Shown here: piece after piece, positions 7,701-13,993 of the stretch
Layout of the letters: every line of letters begins with the position of its first letter
Position numbering within the stretch: position 1 is the stretch's first letter
Assembly (NCBI GenBank): GCA_938045195.1
Contig: CALINC010000025.1
Coordinates: forward strand, 1-22,114
Direction: 5' to 3'
From: an uncultured Treponema sp.
GTDB lineage: Bacteria > Spirochaetota > Spirochaetia > Treponematales > Treponemataceae
Length of the DNA: 22,114 nucleotides
Notes under the pieces: model-generated
Told to the model about the DNA's origin: nothing
The model's input: the letters and a program-made list of their open reading frames with translations, nothing else
Database searches by the model: none
Translations under genes and position numbers: made by a program

Positions 7701-9463
7701 CCGGAAATAGGTTTTCCATCAAGCAGTATAACACTGCCGGCATCTGTAGTATTGCCTTTTGCCCAAACAAAGTTTTCACTTCCGCTGCTTCCTGCAGAAG
7801 ATACAACACCTACTACCAATTTTTGGCGTGCCGTTCTATCCTGCATATCTATCGCGGTTACCGAAACCGTATAAATACCGGGTTCAGATTTGGCATTTAT
7901 TGCAGGACGAATGATGTATTCTGTCTGACCCGCTTTAATTTGCACGGGTGTTTCTTCTTCTTCATTAAAACTTGCCGAAACATATTTTAAGCCTGCCGAG
8001 GAAAAAACATGTATTGCCGTAGATACTTTGCTTTTAACATCATAAACGGGAATTACCGTTTCGTTATTTTCAAATAAGATTGAAGGTGCTGCTCCTCCTG
8101 CAGTAAATTTAACGGTTACAGGCTTGCCGGATACACCGTATTTATTTACTGCATATACGGTAAGCGTATGTTCGCCGGCAGCAATATTGTTTTCGGTAAG
8201 ACCAAAAGCTCCGAATTCCGTATTATATGTTTTTTCTTCACCTTTATCTATTTTATAACGTATTTCGGAAGCCCCGTAAGGATCATAGGCAATACCCGAA
8301 ATAAATAAATCGCTTACGATTTGTGAACCGTCCCTAGGACTCGCCACATTTACAACCGGCATATCTTTTGTTTTATCAATCTCTACTGTCCTTTTTGCGC
8401 TAACCACATTCCCAGCCGCATCTTTTGCTATAATTTCGATAAGGACAGACTTTATATTTTCTTTTGCAAAATTGAATTCCTTAACCCAATATTTATTCCC
8501 GGGTTTGATTTCAAATTCGCCGCTTTCTTTTCCGTAACGCCAAGTAAGAGATTCAAGACCTACGGTATCAAATGCTTTACCTGCAACGGAAAAAATACTG
8601 CCTTGCGCTCCCGAATCTTCTTCAGGATATACGAATTCCACAGTCGGAGCGGTATTATCTACAAAAAATAGGAAAGTATAAATACCTATTGAGCCCTGCT
8701 TATCTATTGCTTTAAACCAGCAAATTTTGGGTCCGTCGGGGATTGTTTTTGTGTTTATATTTAATTTAAATGAAGATTTACCCGTTCTTTTATTATAGGA
8801 AAGATTTATATTCTCAAATTTTACGCCGTCATCAAGTGAATATAAAAGCCGTTCTATCCCGTTCCCGTCTTCTACAATACCTTCTAACGAAATTTTACCT
8901 GAAACAAGTTCTCCGACCGCTTTATTTTGAATATTGGTTTCCGGCTGATGACGGTCTAAATGAAAAGAGGTTTTTACCGATTTTCCGCGTACTCCGTTTA
9001 TATCAACGCCCCATGCCTCAATGGTGTGCTTACCTTCTTCAAATTCTTTTGTATTTATATAGTATGACCAAAATTCCTTACCTTTTGCCCGATAAACTTC
9101 TTCTCCATTATCTATTTTAAGTTCTACGTATGCGACTGCATCATCATCTATACAAGTACCTACAATATTTACATTGCCTACAATACAGGAGTCATCCATA
9201 GGACTGCTGATATGTACAATCGGTAAATCCGAATTAGGATCGATATACATATTAAACGGACCGTAATAGCCTTCGTTTCCCGCTAGGTCTTTGGCAGTGA
9301 TAAGAATATTATACTTACCCTTTTTTTTACCTGAAATATCAAGCGGCTCTTGCCAGCTTTCCAGAGATGTCATTTCGACCGTACTAATATCTTTGGAACC
9401 GCCTGCATATAACCCCGCAGCCAAACCGATAATTGCGACAATAAAATAAACCGCTTTTTTCAT
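4778..9463 (-). CDS. Giant Ig-like-repeat surface protein with C-terminal beta-barrel
   Basis: A 1561-residue exported protein. A signal peptide (1-20, likely cut after LYA) leads into about 12-13 divergent Ig-like repeats of 85-115 residues. They begin near residues 81, 172, 270, 368, 656, 746, 841, 933, 1024, 1129, 1221 and 1336, and share a pattern of P-x-V, a short SP or YP turn, G-x-v-x-I-x-G, an acidic turn, and HT or YN-[IL] before an aliphatic strand. Residues about 1375-1561 change character: alternating aromatic and small residues, repeated Y-G-H and F-G motifs and a final VYVF. This fits a small (perhaps eight-stranded) outer-membrane barrel with an aromatic C-terminus for BAM recognition. 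A good GGAGG precedes the ATG. The role is unknown; a surface rod, adhesin or envelope scaffold is an inference. The last Ig repeat seems cut short where the barrel begins. Confidence 0.75.
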   Translation of the reverse strand: MKKAVYFIVAIIGLAAGLYAGGSKDISTVEMTSLESWQEPLDISGKKKGKYNILITAKDLAGNEGYYGPFNMYIDPNSDLPIVHISSPMDDSCIVGNVNIVGTCIDDDAVAYVELKIDNGEEVYRAKGKEFWSYYINTKEFEEGKHTIEAWGVDINGVRGKSVKTSFHLDRHQPETNIQNKAVGELVSGKISLEGIVEDGNGIERLLYSLDDGVKFENINLSYNKRTGKSSFKLNINTKTIPDGPKICWFKAIDKQGSIGIYTFLFFVDNTAPTVEFVYPEEDSGAQGSIFSVAGKAFDTVGLESLTWRYGKESGEFEIKPGNKYWVKEFNFAKENIKSVLIEIIAKDAAGNVVSAKRTVEIDKTKDMPVVNVASPRDGSQIVSDLFISGIAYDPYGASEIRYKIDKGEEKTYNTEFGAFGLTENNIAAGEHTLTVYAVNKYGVSGKPVTVKFTAGGAAPSILFENNETVIPVYDVKSKVSTAIHVFSSAGLKYVSASFNEEEETPVQIKAGQTEYIIRPAINAKSEPGIYTVSVTAIDMQDRTARQKLVVGVVSSAGSSGSENFVWAKGNTTDAGSVILLDGKPISGVYQPNEGAAIESVEVVGGSGFSAEVDGNEIKLSSLKDGLFKGVGVKITDTNGSVYTSPLIDIYSDMSVPVLSLETPQEPSFVKNSIALKGSVSDGAGVKSVSYSMGEDSPFVPIGTSFNEIINITSQEDGLIVVTIKAEDKAGREMTEHRIFYKDTAAPEAAMVEPVSGDKVNGSIYAVFKVNETFPHVKAEYRGGGKNSQWQEFEYNTLPHIIIGTPEDPVTNNMQFRFTDLAGNARIFNNYTFLIDNSVDIPVVELHLPADNEVIFKDFEISGIVYDDDAPAKLYYKIDNEAYRSMDIKNTFSIPMLLTDLTDNEHTITVYGEDIYGVKSEPVSRKIRVSLNLPVSAVTSPSISETVKGVVSITGTATDKNGIQQVEISIDNGNTFSLTEGKEEWSYTVNTTIIDDGTHVVFVRTTDNYGRQSLFSSLINIDNTPPVLKFEYPLSGSKLDSHLFVSGQTMDNISLEGVTLKIKSLSGGQVPAKLAEMKLDTTLLTSKDIDISSLAEGRYNLEISGVDKASNVSEVSVNFDVYRKKDKERIDLLYPLNGETVRGEFNIYGKVIAEKEIASATLYIDGKQVESSEISKTNYAAFKMNPENITDGVHKIEIKCMCEDGKVLVSNIHTVKYETVGPWITIDNFAMGDFAIERPYLKGRAGYTVSDEEIANVNSKSATAEEKYLFKGKKLKKVEISFDNGKTFVPAKIKKGWQYRIETEDLHEGNHFLLVRATMENKEVAICRTIIKVDKTAPEIVLISPGTGGRYNNSIEFTGLSSDDIELVSVEAALRKGDKSSYGVPKFIQGLHFEAAFWGASLWNMGIGLSFFDDNVKIQLHYGHFLQSQYNVIHGKEMLRYGGHIFTLKLLANIVDIPFGYYFGPDWKWLHFNMAFGAQFSLFTKTQSNKPQILSALLAQVEFPRVRLPKRKYFRSFSFFTEGQLWFIPTDVNSTKVVEKKKKGIKSIIPHISCGIRVYVF

Positions 9464-9488
9464 AAAGCCTCCGACTTAATCTAACAAC

Positions 9489-9580
9489 AATCAATAACCT
9501 CGATGCAGAGCGTCGAGGTACAATGCTCAATGTTTCGCATTGTATGTTCTTATAAGGTGGTTGCAGTCGGCTTTAATACC
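9489..9580. repeat. Dispersed repeat, copy A (two hairpins)
   Basis: This 92-base stretch matches 22023-22114 with five substitutions. It contains a 6-bp hairpin (CCTCGA 9498-9503 with TCGAGG 9513-9518) directly followed by an 8-bp hairpin (TACAATGC 9519-9526 with GCATTGTA 9537-9544). In copy B the first stem is changed but keeps CCTCG/CGAGG. It would be transcribed in the leader of the giant gene if the FliA-like promoter is used. Confidence 0.85.
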
Positions 9581-9627
9581 CTTCGTTACGACGCAGAGCA
9601 TACGTTGCGCAGCAACAAGGTATTAAA
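9572..9627. repeat. Inverted repeat TTTAATACC/GGTATTAAA enclosing a hairpin
   Basis: TTTAATACC (9572-9580) and GGTATTAAA (9619-9627) are exact reverse complements. Between them lies a short hairpin, GTTGC-GCA-GCAAC (9604-9616). The left arm is also the end of repeat copy A and the right arm starts the 25-nt direct repeat, so the elements are joined in one composite unit. Confidence 0.7.
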
Positions 9628-9643
9628 CCCTCCGCACGAATAA
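9619..9643. repeat. 25-nt direct repeat, copy 1
   Basis: This matches 9731-9755 with four changes. Both have GGTATTAAAC, two variable bases, TCCGCA, two variable bases, AATAA. Each copy follows a GC-rich or GCAGA-containing palindrome, suggesting a repeated modular element. Confidence 0.7.
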
Positions 9644-9666
9644 AAACATACTATATATCCGTTCCT

Positions 9667-9694
9667 ATATCGGCATATATATCAAAAAACTTTA
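9667..9694 (-). promoter_or_regulatory. FliA (sigma-28)-like promoter facing the giant Ig-barrel gene
   Basis: On the minus strand TAAA (9691-9694), a 16-base spacer and GCCGATAT (9667-9674) resemble the FliA consensus TAAA-N15-GCCGATAA. The spacer is one base longer than ideal and the last base differs. The transcript would start near 9660 and carry a leader of about 200 bases with the hairpin repeats before the ATG at 9463. Confidence 0.4.
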
Positions 9695-9711
9695 ATTTTA
9701 CCAATCACCAG

Positions 9712-9732
9712 CCCCGCCGCAGAACGGCGGGG
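9712..9732. repeat. GC-rich 8-bp hairpin
   Basis: CCCCGCCG (9712-9719) pairs with CGGCGGGG (9725-9732) around the loop CAGAA. It immediately precedes the second direct-repeat copy. Its GC content stands out sharply from the AT-rich surroundings. Confidence 0.75.
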
Positions 9733-9755
9733 TATTAAACTTTCCGCATAAATAA
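9731..9755. repeat. 25-nt direct repeat, copy 2
   Basis: Second copy of the element described at 9619-9643, with 21 of 25 bases identical. Confidence 0.7.
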
Positions 9756-9892
9756 TAAGCCCATAAGATTTTTATAAAAAATTACATTGCTTTTAGGACA
9801 CTATATAACAAAAAATCTAAAATGTCAACTTACAAGGAAAAACAAGGAAAAAACAATATCAAATATACGTTATAATCAACAAAATTCACCTA

Positions 9893-9921
9893 TTGTATAA
9901 TTTTTTCTTTTTTAGTATCAT
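9893..9921 (+). promoter_or_regulatory. Promoter candidates for the GT28 gene, possibly leaderless
   Basis: TTGTAT (9893-9898), a 17-base spacer and TATCAT (9916-9921) would start transcription at about 9928, the A of the ATG. Two exact TATAAT elements (9871-9876 and 9896-9901) without good -35 boxes are alternatives. None of these leaders contains a Shine-Dalgarno. Confidence 0.4.
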
Positions 9922-9927
9922 TTACCA

Positions 9928-11070
9928 ATGAAGCAAATTATAGGTTTTTTATATTTAAAAACGGGAGCAGGACATATATCCGGCGCAAAAGCCTTAGCCG
10001 AAAAGCTAACCGAGTTATATCCTGAAGAAGTTACATGTAAGTTAAAGAACGGGGTTGAAGAAAACATGCCTGTTGCAAAATTTTTTTTTGAAAAAGGCTA
10101 CTCATTTTCTTCCAATTTTTTTGAAAAAGGCTATGTTGCATTTTATCAGTTTACCGGCATAAAATTTATTTTAGATATAGCAAAAAAAAATCTTGCGCCT
10201 TTTTTTATCCCCAGTTTAGTCAGATTCATCAAAAAAAATAAAATTTCAAAAATTGTATGCACGCATGAAATTCTTATCACGCTTGCCAGAACAGCTATAA
10301 ACAGAGTAGACCCGGCAATTCCGCTTATAAGCATCGTTATGGATCCCTTTACTGCGCATCCGATATGGTTTTATGAAAAAAACACTGAACTTATAGTATT
10401 TTCAAATAAATTAAAAATAGAAGCCGTAAAAAAATATAATTTTAAGGATGAAAAGGTTCATCGCTTTCCTCTTATGCTTTCACAAAATTTTGATAAATGC
10501 TATACGAATGAAGAAAAAATAAAAGCAAAGAAACAATATAATATACCTGAAAATAAAAAAATTGTTTTAATTGCCGGCGGCGGCGAGGGTTTAAAACAAG
10601 CGGTTAAAATTATAAATGCGTTTATTCGTGCAAAAACGAAATTTTATTTAATTGCAGTCTGCGGAAAAAATAAAGAGATAAAATATGCGCTAGAATATTT
10701 GGTAAAAATAACTGGTTTTAAAAATATAAAAATATTCGGATTTGTCGATTTCATGCCCGCTCTTATGAACATAGCCGATTGTATAATTACAAAAAGCTGC
10801 CCGGCGATAATTATGGAGGCTCTTTCAATCGGTAAGCCCTTAATTCTTTCAACATACGTACGGGGTCAGGAATGGGGAAATCTTTTGTATGTTACGAAAA
10901 ATAAAGCGGGGTGGTACCTTAAAACTTCTAAAGAAATTGTAAAAAAAACGGAAGAAATTTTAGAAAATGAGCAGGCATTAAAAGAAGTGCATTCCCATAT
11001 ACATAGATTGAATATTAAAAACGGTCTTAACGATATTGCACAATTCATTTACAAATTTGGGAATACTTGA
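9928..11070 (+). CDS. Processive diacylglycerol glycosyltransferase-like protein (GT28, MGDG synthase family)
   Basis: A 380-residue enzyme of the MGDG synthase/UgtP type, which transfers a sugar from a nucleotide sugar to diacylglycerol or its glycosides at the inner face of the cytoplasmic membrane. The motifs are TGAGH (12-16) in the N-terminal acceptor domain, VCTHE (110-114), MDPFTAHPIWF (138-148), AGGGEG (216-221) at the start of the nucleotide-sugar domain, and KSCPAIIMEAL with a following GKP (289-304), then RGQEWGN (312-318). There is no signal peptide. The gene is very AT-rich and carries T9 (10081-10089) and A9 (10182-10190) runs plus an 18-base direct repeat with a 33-base period (10083-10100, 10116-10133). 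It heads a four-gene cluster, 31 bases before a barrel gene. The exact sugar and acceptor are unknown. Confidence 0.8.
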   Translation: MKQIIGFLYLKTGAGHISGAKALAEKLTELYPEEVTCKLKNGVEENMPVAKFFFEKGYSFSSNFFEKGYVAFYQFTGIKFILDIAKKNLAPFFIPSLVRFIKKNKISKIVCTHEILITLARTAINRVDPAIPLISIVMDPFTAHPIWFYEKNTELIVFSNKLKIEAVKKYNFKDEKVHRFPLMLSQNFDKCYTNEEKIKAKKQYNIPENKKIVLIAGGGEGLKQAVKIINAFIRAKTKFYLIAVCGKNKEIKYALEYLVKITGFKNIKIFGFVDFMPALMNIADCIITKSCPAIIMEALSIGKPLILSTYVRGQEWGNLLYVTKNKAGWYLKTSKEIVKKTEEILENEQALKEVHSHIHRLNIKNGLNDIAQFIYKFGNT

Positions 11071-11101
11071 ACTAAATCGTTTTTATATATAGAATAACGG
11101 T

Positions 11102-12733
11102 ATGAAACGAAAACCTATTATTTCCATGTTATTATTTTTTGTCGCAGCAGTGTCGTCCTATTCGCAAGATACGTTTTCATATTCAAAAATTTTATATGAA
11201 TATGATTCTTTCATTTACGACGAGTTATACCTCGCTTCTATGGAAAGCGGTTCGGTTTGGCTTTCATATAAAAAACCGGTTTCTCTTGCGGAATTAAAAC
11301 TCGGATTTGAGGAAATAAACCAAACGGTAATTTCGGAAGAAGGTCTTAGGATATACGAAAATTTATATAAATCCGTTTATGACAATAATGCACTTTTTTT
11401 ACGCGGAATTTTTGCTTTTGATATTAACTTAAAACTCGCTCTTCAGGCGCAATATTTGCATAACGGCGAAAAAGAACCTCAAATAAATAAGTTTACACGC
11501 TATAATAAAGCTCCCGAGTTGATTGCACTTCCGTTTGAATTCTATTTTTCAAAATACTGTTACGGTTACTGTGTACCTGTACTGGAAAAAAACTTCAGCG
11601 GTTTTAATCTTTCATATCCATATACCAATTTACCGTTGGCTCAAAATGCTATAGATTATCACTTCCCTAAAAAAGCGGGCTTTTCGATAGGAAATAGTTT
11701 TTTTAATCTGCATATCGGGCGCGGAAGACTAAATGCAGGAAAAACTCTAAGCGGCGGAATGCTGATTGGAAATACGGCAGATCGGCTGGATTTTGTAAAT
11801 GCAGCTTTATTTTGTAAATATGTAAAACTGGATATGACAATAGCTGAATTGGAACCTACCCGCTTTTTTATAACACATGAAATAAGTATACGTCCCGTAA
11901 AGCAGATTTCAATTACGCTGCATGAGGGAATTATGCTGGATTCCGTATTTGACCCTAAATTTTTAAATCCTTTTATGGCTTTCCACAATTATGCGCCGTG
12001 GAAACAACCGTATATCAAACATGAAAACGATGAAGACTCGATAGGCTGCCAGCTTGGGTTTGACATCAATATTGTTCCCGTTAAAAACTTGCGTATTTAC
12101 GGACAATTCGGAATGAACCAATTCCAAACGGCTTCGGAACTAAAGGGCGGTGCCAATAATATCCCGAACAGTATGGGCGGTCTTGCCGGTATTGAATATA
12201 CGGTACCGCTTAAACCCGCCTATCTTACGTTTACCGCAGAATTTATGTATGCCGACCCATGGCTGTATATAGGACATGCAGGAAAGTCAAACAGCTTTTA
12301 CACTACCCGAAAAGAAAATGTATATGCAAGCAAAACCTACGAGGACTCGGAAATAAAGAACTGGGTTACCAATCCAAATGGACCCGATACAATAGCAGTT
12401 TTTTTTAAAGCCGATTTTAATGCACCGCGTAAATACAGAGCAAGTTTTTCCTATACATTCTTATGCAAAGGTGAAAATGAAGAAACATTTTTCAAAAAAG
12501 CAGATAAAAAATATTACCCATCGAATTTCCCAAAAGAAGAAGGCGTAAAAATGGCTAAGTGGAAAACCCCTACAGGAAACCCTGCTTACTTTCACACCTT
12601 AGAACTTGAGGCTTATTACAATATCATAAAAAATCTTGATTTAACCGGAAGCATATCATGGACAATCGCTCACGGAAAAGTAAAAGGGCACGCTGTTTAT
12701 TTTTCAACAGGAATTTCATATTCGGTGCGTTAA
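11102..12733 (+). CDS. Outer-membrane beta-barrel protein, Wzi-like, paralogue 1
   Basis: A 543-residue exported protein. Residues 1-22 form a signal peptide (likely cut SYSQ-D). The rest is rich in alternating aromatic and polar strands, with IGRGRLNAG near 205-213, as expected of a beta-barrel. The pattern H-x4-RP-x3-I-x13-F-x-P-x2-L-x-P (residues 259-290) recurs with identical spacing in the barrel encoded at 13994, so the two are paralogues. The overall shape recalls capsule-assembly Wzi barrels, but that family call is tentative. The final residues are SYSVR rather than an aromatic end. The ATG is 31 bases after the glycosyltransferase stop and has no clear Shine-Dalgarno. It may be involved in surface glycan or glycolipid display. 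Confidence 0.6.
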   Translation: MKRKPIISMLLFFVAAVSSYSQDTFSYSKILYEYDSFIYDELYLASMESGSVWLSYKKPVSLAELKLGFEEINQTVISEEGLRIYENLYKSVYDNNALFLRGIFAFDINLKLALQAQYLHNGEKEPQINKFTRYNKAPELIALPFEFYFSKYCYGYCVPVLEKNFSGFNLSYPYTNLPLAQNAIDYHFPKKAGFSIGNSFFNLHIGRGRLNAGKTLSGGMLIGNTADRLDFVNAALFCKYVKLDMTIAELEPTRFFITHEISIRPVKQISITLHEGIMLDSVFDPKFLNPFMAFHNYAPWKQPYIKHENDEDSIGCQLGFDINIVPVKNLRIYGQFGMNQFQTASELKGGANNIPNSMGGLAGIEYTVPLKPAYLTFTAEFMYADPWLYIGHAGKSNSFYTTRKENVYASKTYEDSEIKNWVTNPNGPDTIAVFFKADFNAPRKYRASFSYTFLCKGENEETFFKKADKKYYPSNFPKEEGVKMAKWKTPTGNPAYFHTLELEAYYNIIKNLDLTGSISWTIAHGKVKGHAVYFSTGISYSVR

Positions 12734-12756
12734 AATATAGGTATTGACTTTAAGGC

Positions 12757-12794
12757 ATCTCTAAAAACTCGGTTAAATTTTTAGAGATTCCTTT
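12757..12794 (+). terminator. AT-rich hairpin, possible weak terminator or attenuator
   Basis: ATCTCTAAAAA (12757-12767) pairs perfectly with TTTTTAGAGAT (12778-12788) around a 10-base loop, and CCTTTT follows. It splits the glycosyltransferase-barrel cluster into two halves. A TATAAT at 12795-12800 directly after it could restart transcription for the GT4 gene. The stem is AT-rich, so full termination is doubtful. Confidence 0.5.
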
Positions 12795-12819
12795 TATAAT
12801 ATTGGAGTTTTAATTTAAT

Positions 12820-13983
12820 ATGAAAATAGGTATTTTTACAGACTGTTATTATCCGCAAATAAACGGAGTAGTTACGTCAATTATCAATTTGGAAGAAATG
12901 CTAAAAAAACGCGGACATGAAGTATATATAATAACTCCTGCCGTTAAAAATTTTACGGATAAAGATTCTAAACATATAATAAGAATTTTTTCCATTCCCT
13001 TTTTAAAATGGTCGGAATTTAGAATAGGTTTATTTTTAAAATATACAAAAATTTACAACAAGGTAAAAAATCTGAATTTTGATATTATTCATACGCAAAC
13101 TGAATTTACTATGGGAGCTTTCGGCAAACTCATCGCAAAAGATTTAAATATTCCGCTCTTACATACATATCATACCGTTCATGAAGAATATACGCATTAC
13201 ATTTCAAACATCGGGCAAAAACAATTAAAAAAAATAGCAAAATTTTTTGCAAAAAAATATATACACCCTTTCTCAGGGGTGATTGTGCCGTCCATAAAAA
13301 CAAAAAAATTACTTGAGAGCTATGGCATAAAAAACAATATCTATGTTGTTCCTAATGGAATAAACTTAGACAATTTTAAAAAGGAAATATCGCCGGATAC
13401 AATATTGCAATTAAGAAAATCTCTCGGTTTAAAAGACGATTCATTTAAAATTATTTTTCTTGGACGTATCTCAAAAGAAAAAAACATAGATATGCTTGTC
13501 AATGCTTTAACTGAAGTCGTTAAAAAAAATAATGCCGAACTTATTATTGTAGGAGACGGTCCTCATAAAATTGAACTTGAAGAAAAAGTGAAAACCTTAG
13601 GGCTTACTAAAAATGTATTCTTTACAAATAAAATACCGAATGAAAATGTACCGCGTTATTACAAACTGGCAGATTTATTTATAAGCCCTTCAAAAACGGA
13701 AACACAAGGACTTACTATTATTGAAGCAATGGCTGCAAACATCCCCGTATTGGTTTATGACGATACCAATATAGACGGAATTGTTTTAGATAAAAAAACA
13801 GGGCTCCTTTTTAAAACAGATGAAGAACTTATCGAAAAAATTCAATTTGCAGTGGAACATAAAACCGAAATAGCGGAATATGCAAAAAAAGGAATCACTA
13901 TAGTTGATGAGTTTTCATCTCAAAAATTTGCAGAAAAAATAGAAAAAATATATATAGATACAATCAATAACTCAAAAAGATAA
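12820..13983 (+). CDS. Diacylglycerol glucosyltransferase-like GT4 glycosyltransferase
   Basis: A 387-residue retaining GT-B enzyme. The N-terminal domain starts MKIGIFTDCYYPQINGVV, with the glycine loop NGV (15-17). HTYHTVHEEY (115-124) is characteristic of the 1,2-diacylglycerol 3-glucosyltransferase branch. The C-terminal domain has PNGI (178-181), LGRISKEKNI (214-223), GDGP (245-248) and the E-x7-E pair E294/E302. It acts at the cytoplasmic face of the inner membrane, probably making the first glucosyl-diacylglycerol, which the GT28 enzyme could extend or parallel. GGAG (12804-12807) is a distant ribosome site, 12 bases from the ATG. Only 10 bases separate it from the next barrel gene, so the two are co-transcribed. 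The sugar specificity is inferred from the family. Confidence 0.8.
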   Translation: MKIGIFTDCYYPQINGVVTSIINLEEMLKKRGHEVYIITPAVKNFTDKDSKHIIRIFSIPFLKWSEFRIGLFLKYTKIYNKVKNLNFDIIHTQTEFTMGAFGKLIAKDLNIPLLHTYHTVHEEYTHYISNIGQKQLKKIAKFFAKKYIHPFSGVIVPSIKTKKLLESYGIKNNIYVVPNGINLDNFKKEISPDTILQLRKSLGLKDDSFKIIFLGRISKEKNIDMLVNALTEVVKKNNAELIIVGDGPHKIELEEKVKTLGLTKNVFFTNKIPNENVPRYYKLADLFISPSKTETQGLTIIEAMAANIPVLVYDDTNIDGIVLDKKTGLLFKTDEELIEKIQFAVEHKTEIAEYAKKGITIVDEFSSQKFAEKIEKIYIDTINNSKR

Positions 13984-13993
13984 GGAATAAAAC

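Larger units (their letters stand above)
9464..9927. other. 464-bp divergent intergenic region with structured repeats
   Basis: No coding sequence was recognised. The region separates the giant minus-strand gene from the plus-strand glycosyltransferase. From left to right it holds a Shine-Dalgarno for the giant gene, a 92-nt repeat with two hairpins (second copy at the right window edge), a 9-bp inverted repeat, a GC-rich hairpin, two copies of a 25-nt direct repeat, a FliA-like minus-strand promoter and AT-rich promoter sequence for the glycosyltransferase. Hairpins in an otherwise AT-rich gap suggest a mobile or REP-like element. Confidence 0.7.

Noticed and set aside
9489..9755. CRISPR array
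   Set aside because: Repeats are too few, differ in length and structure, and lack regular spacers; no cas genes are present.
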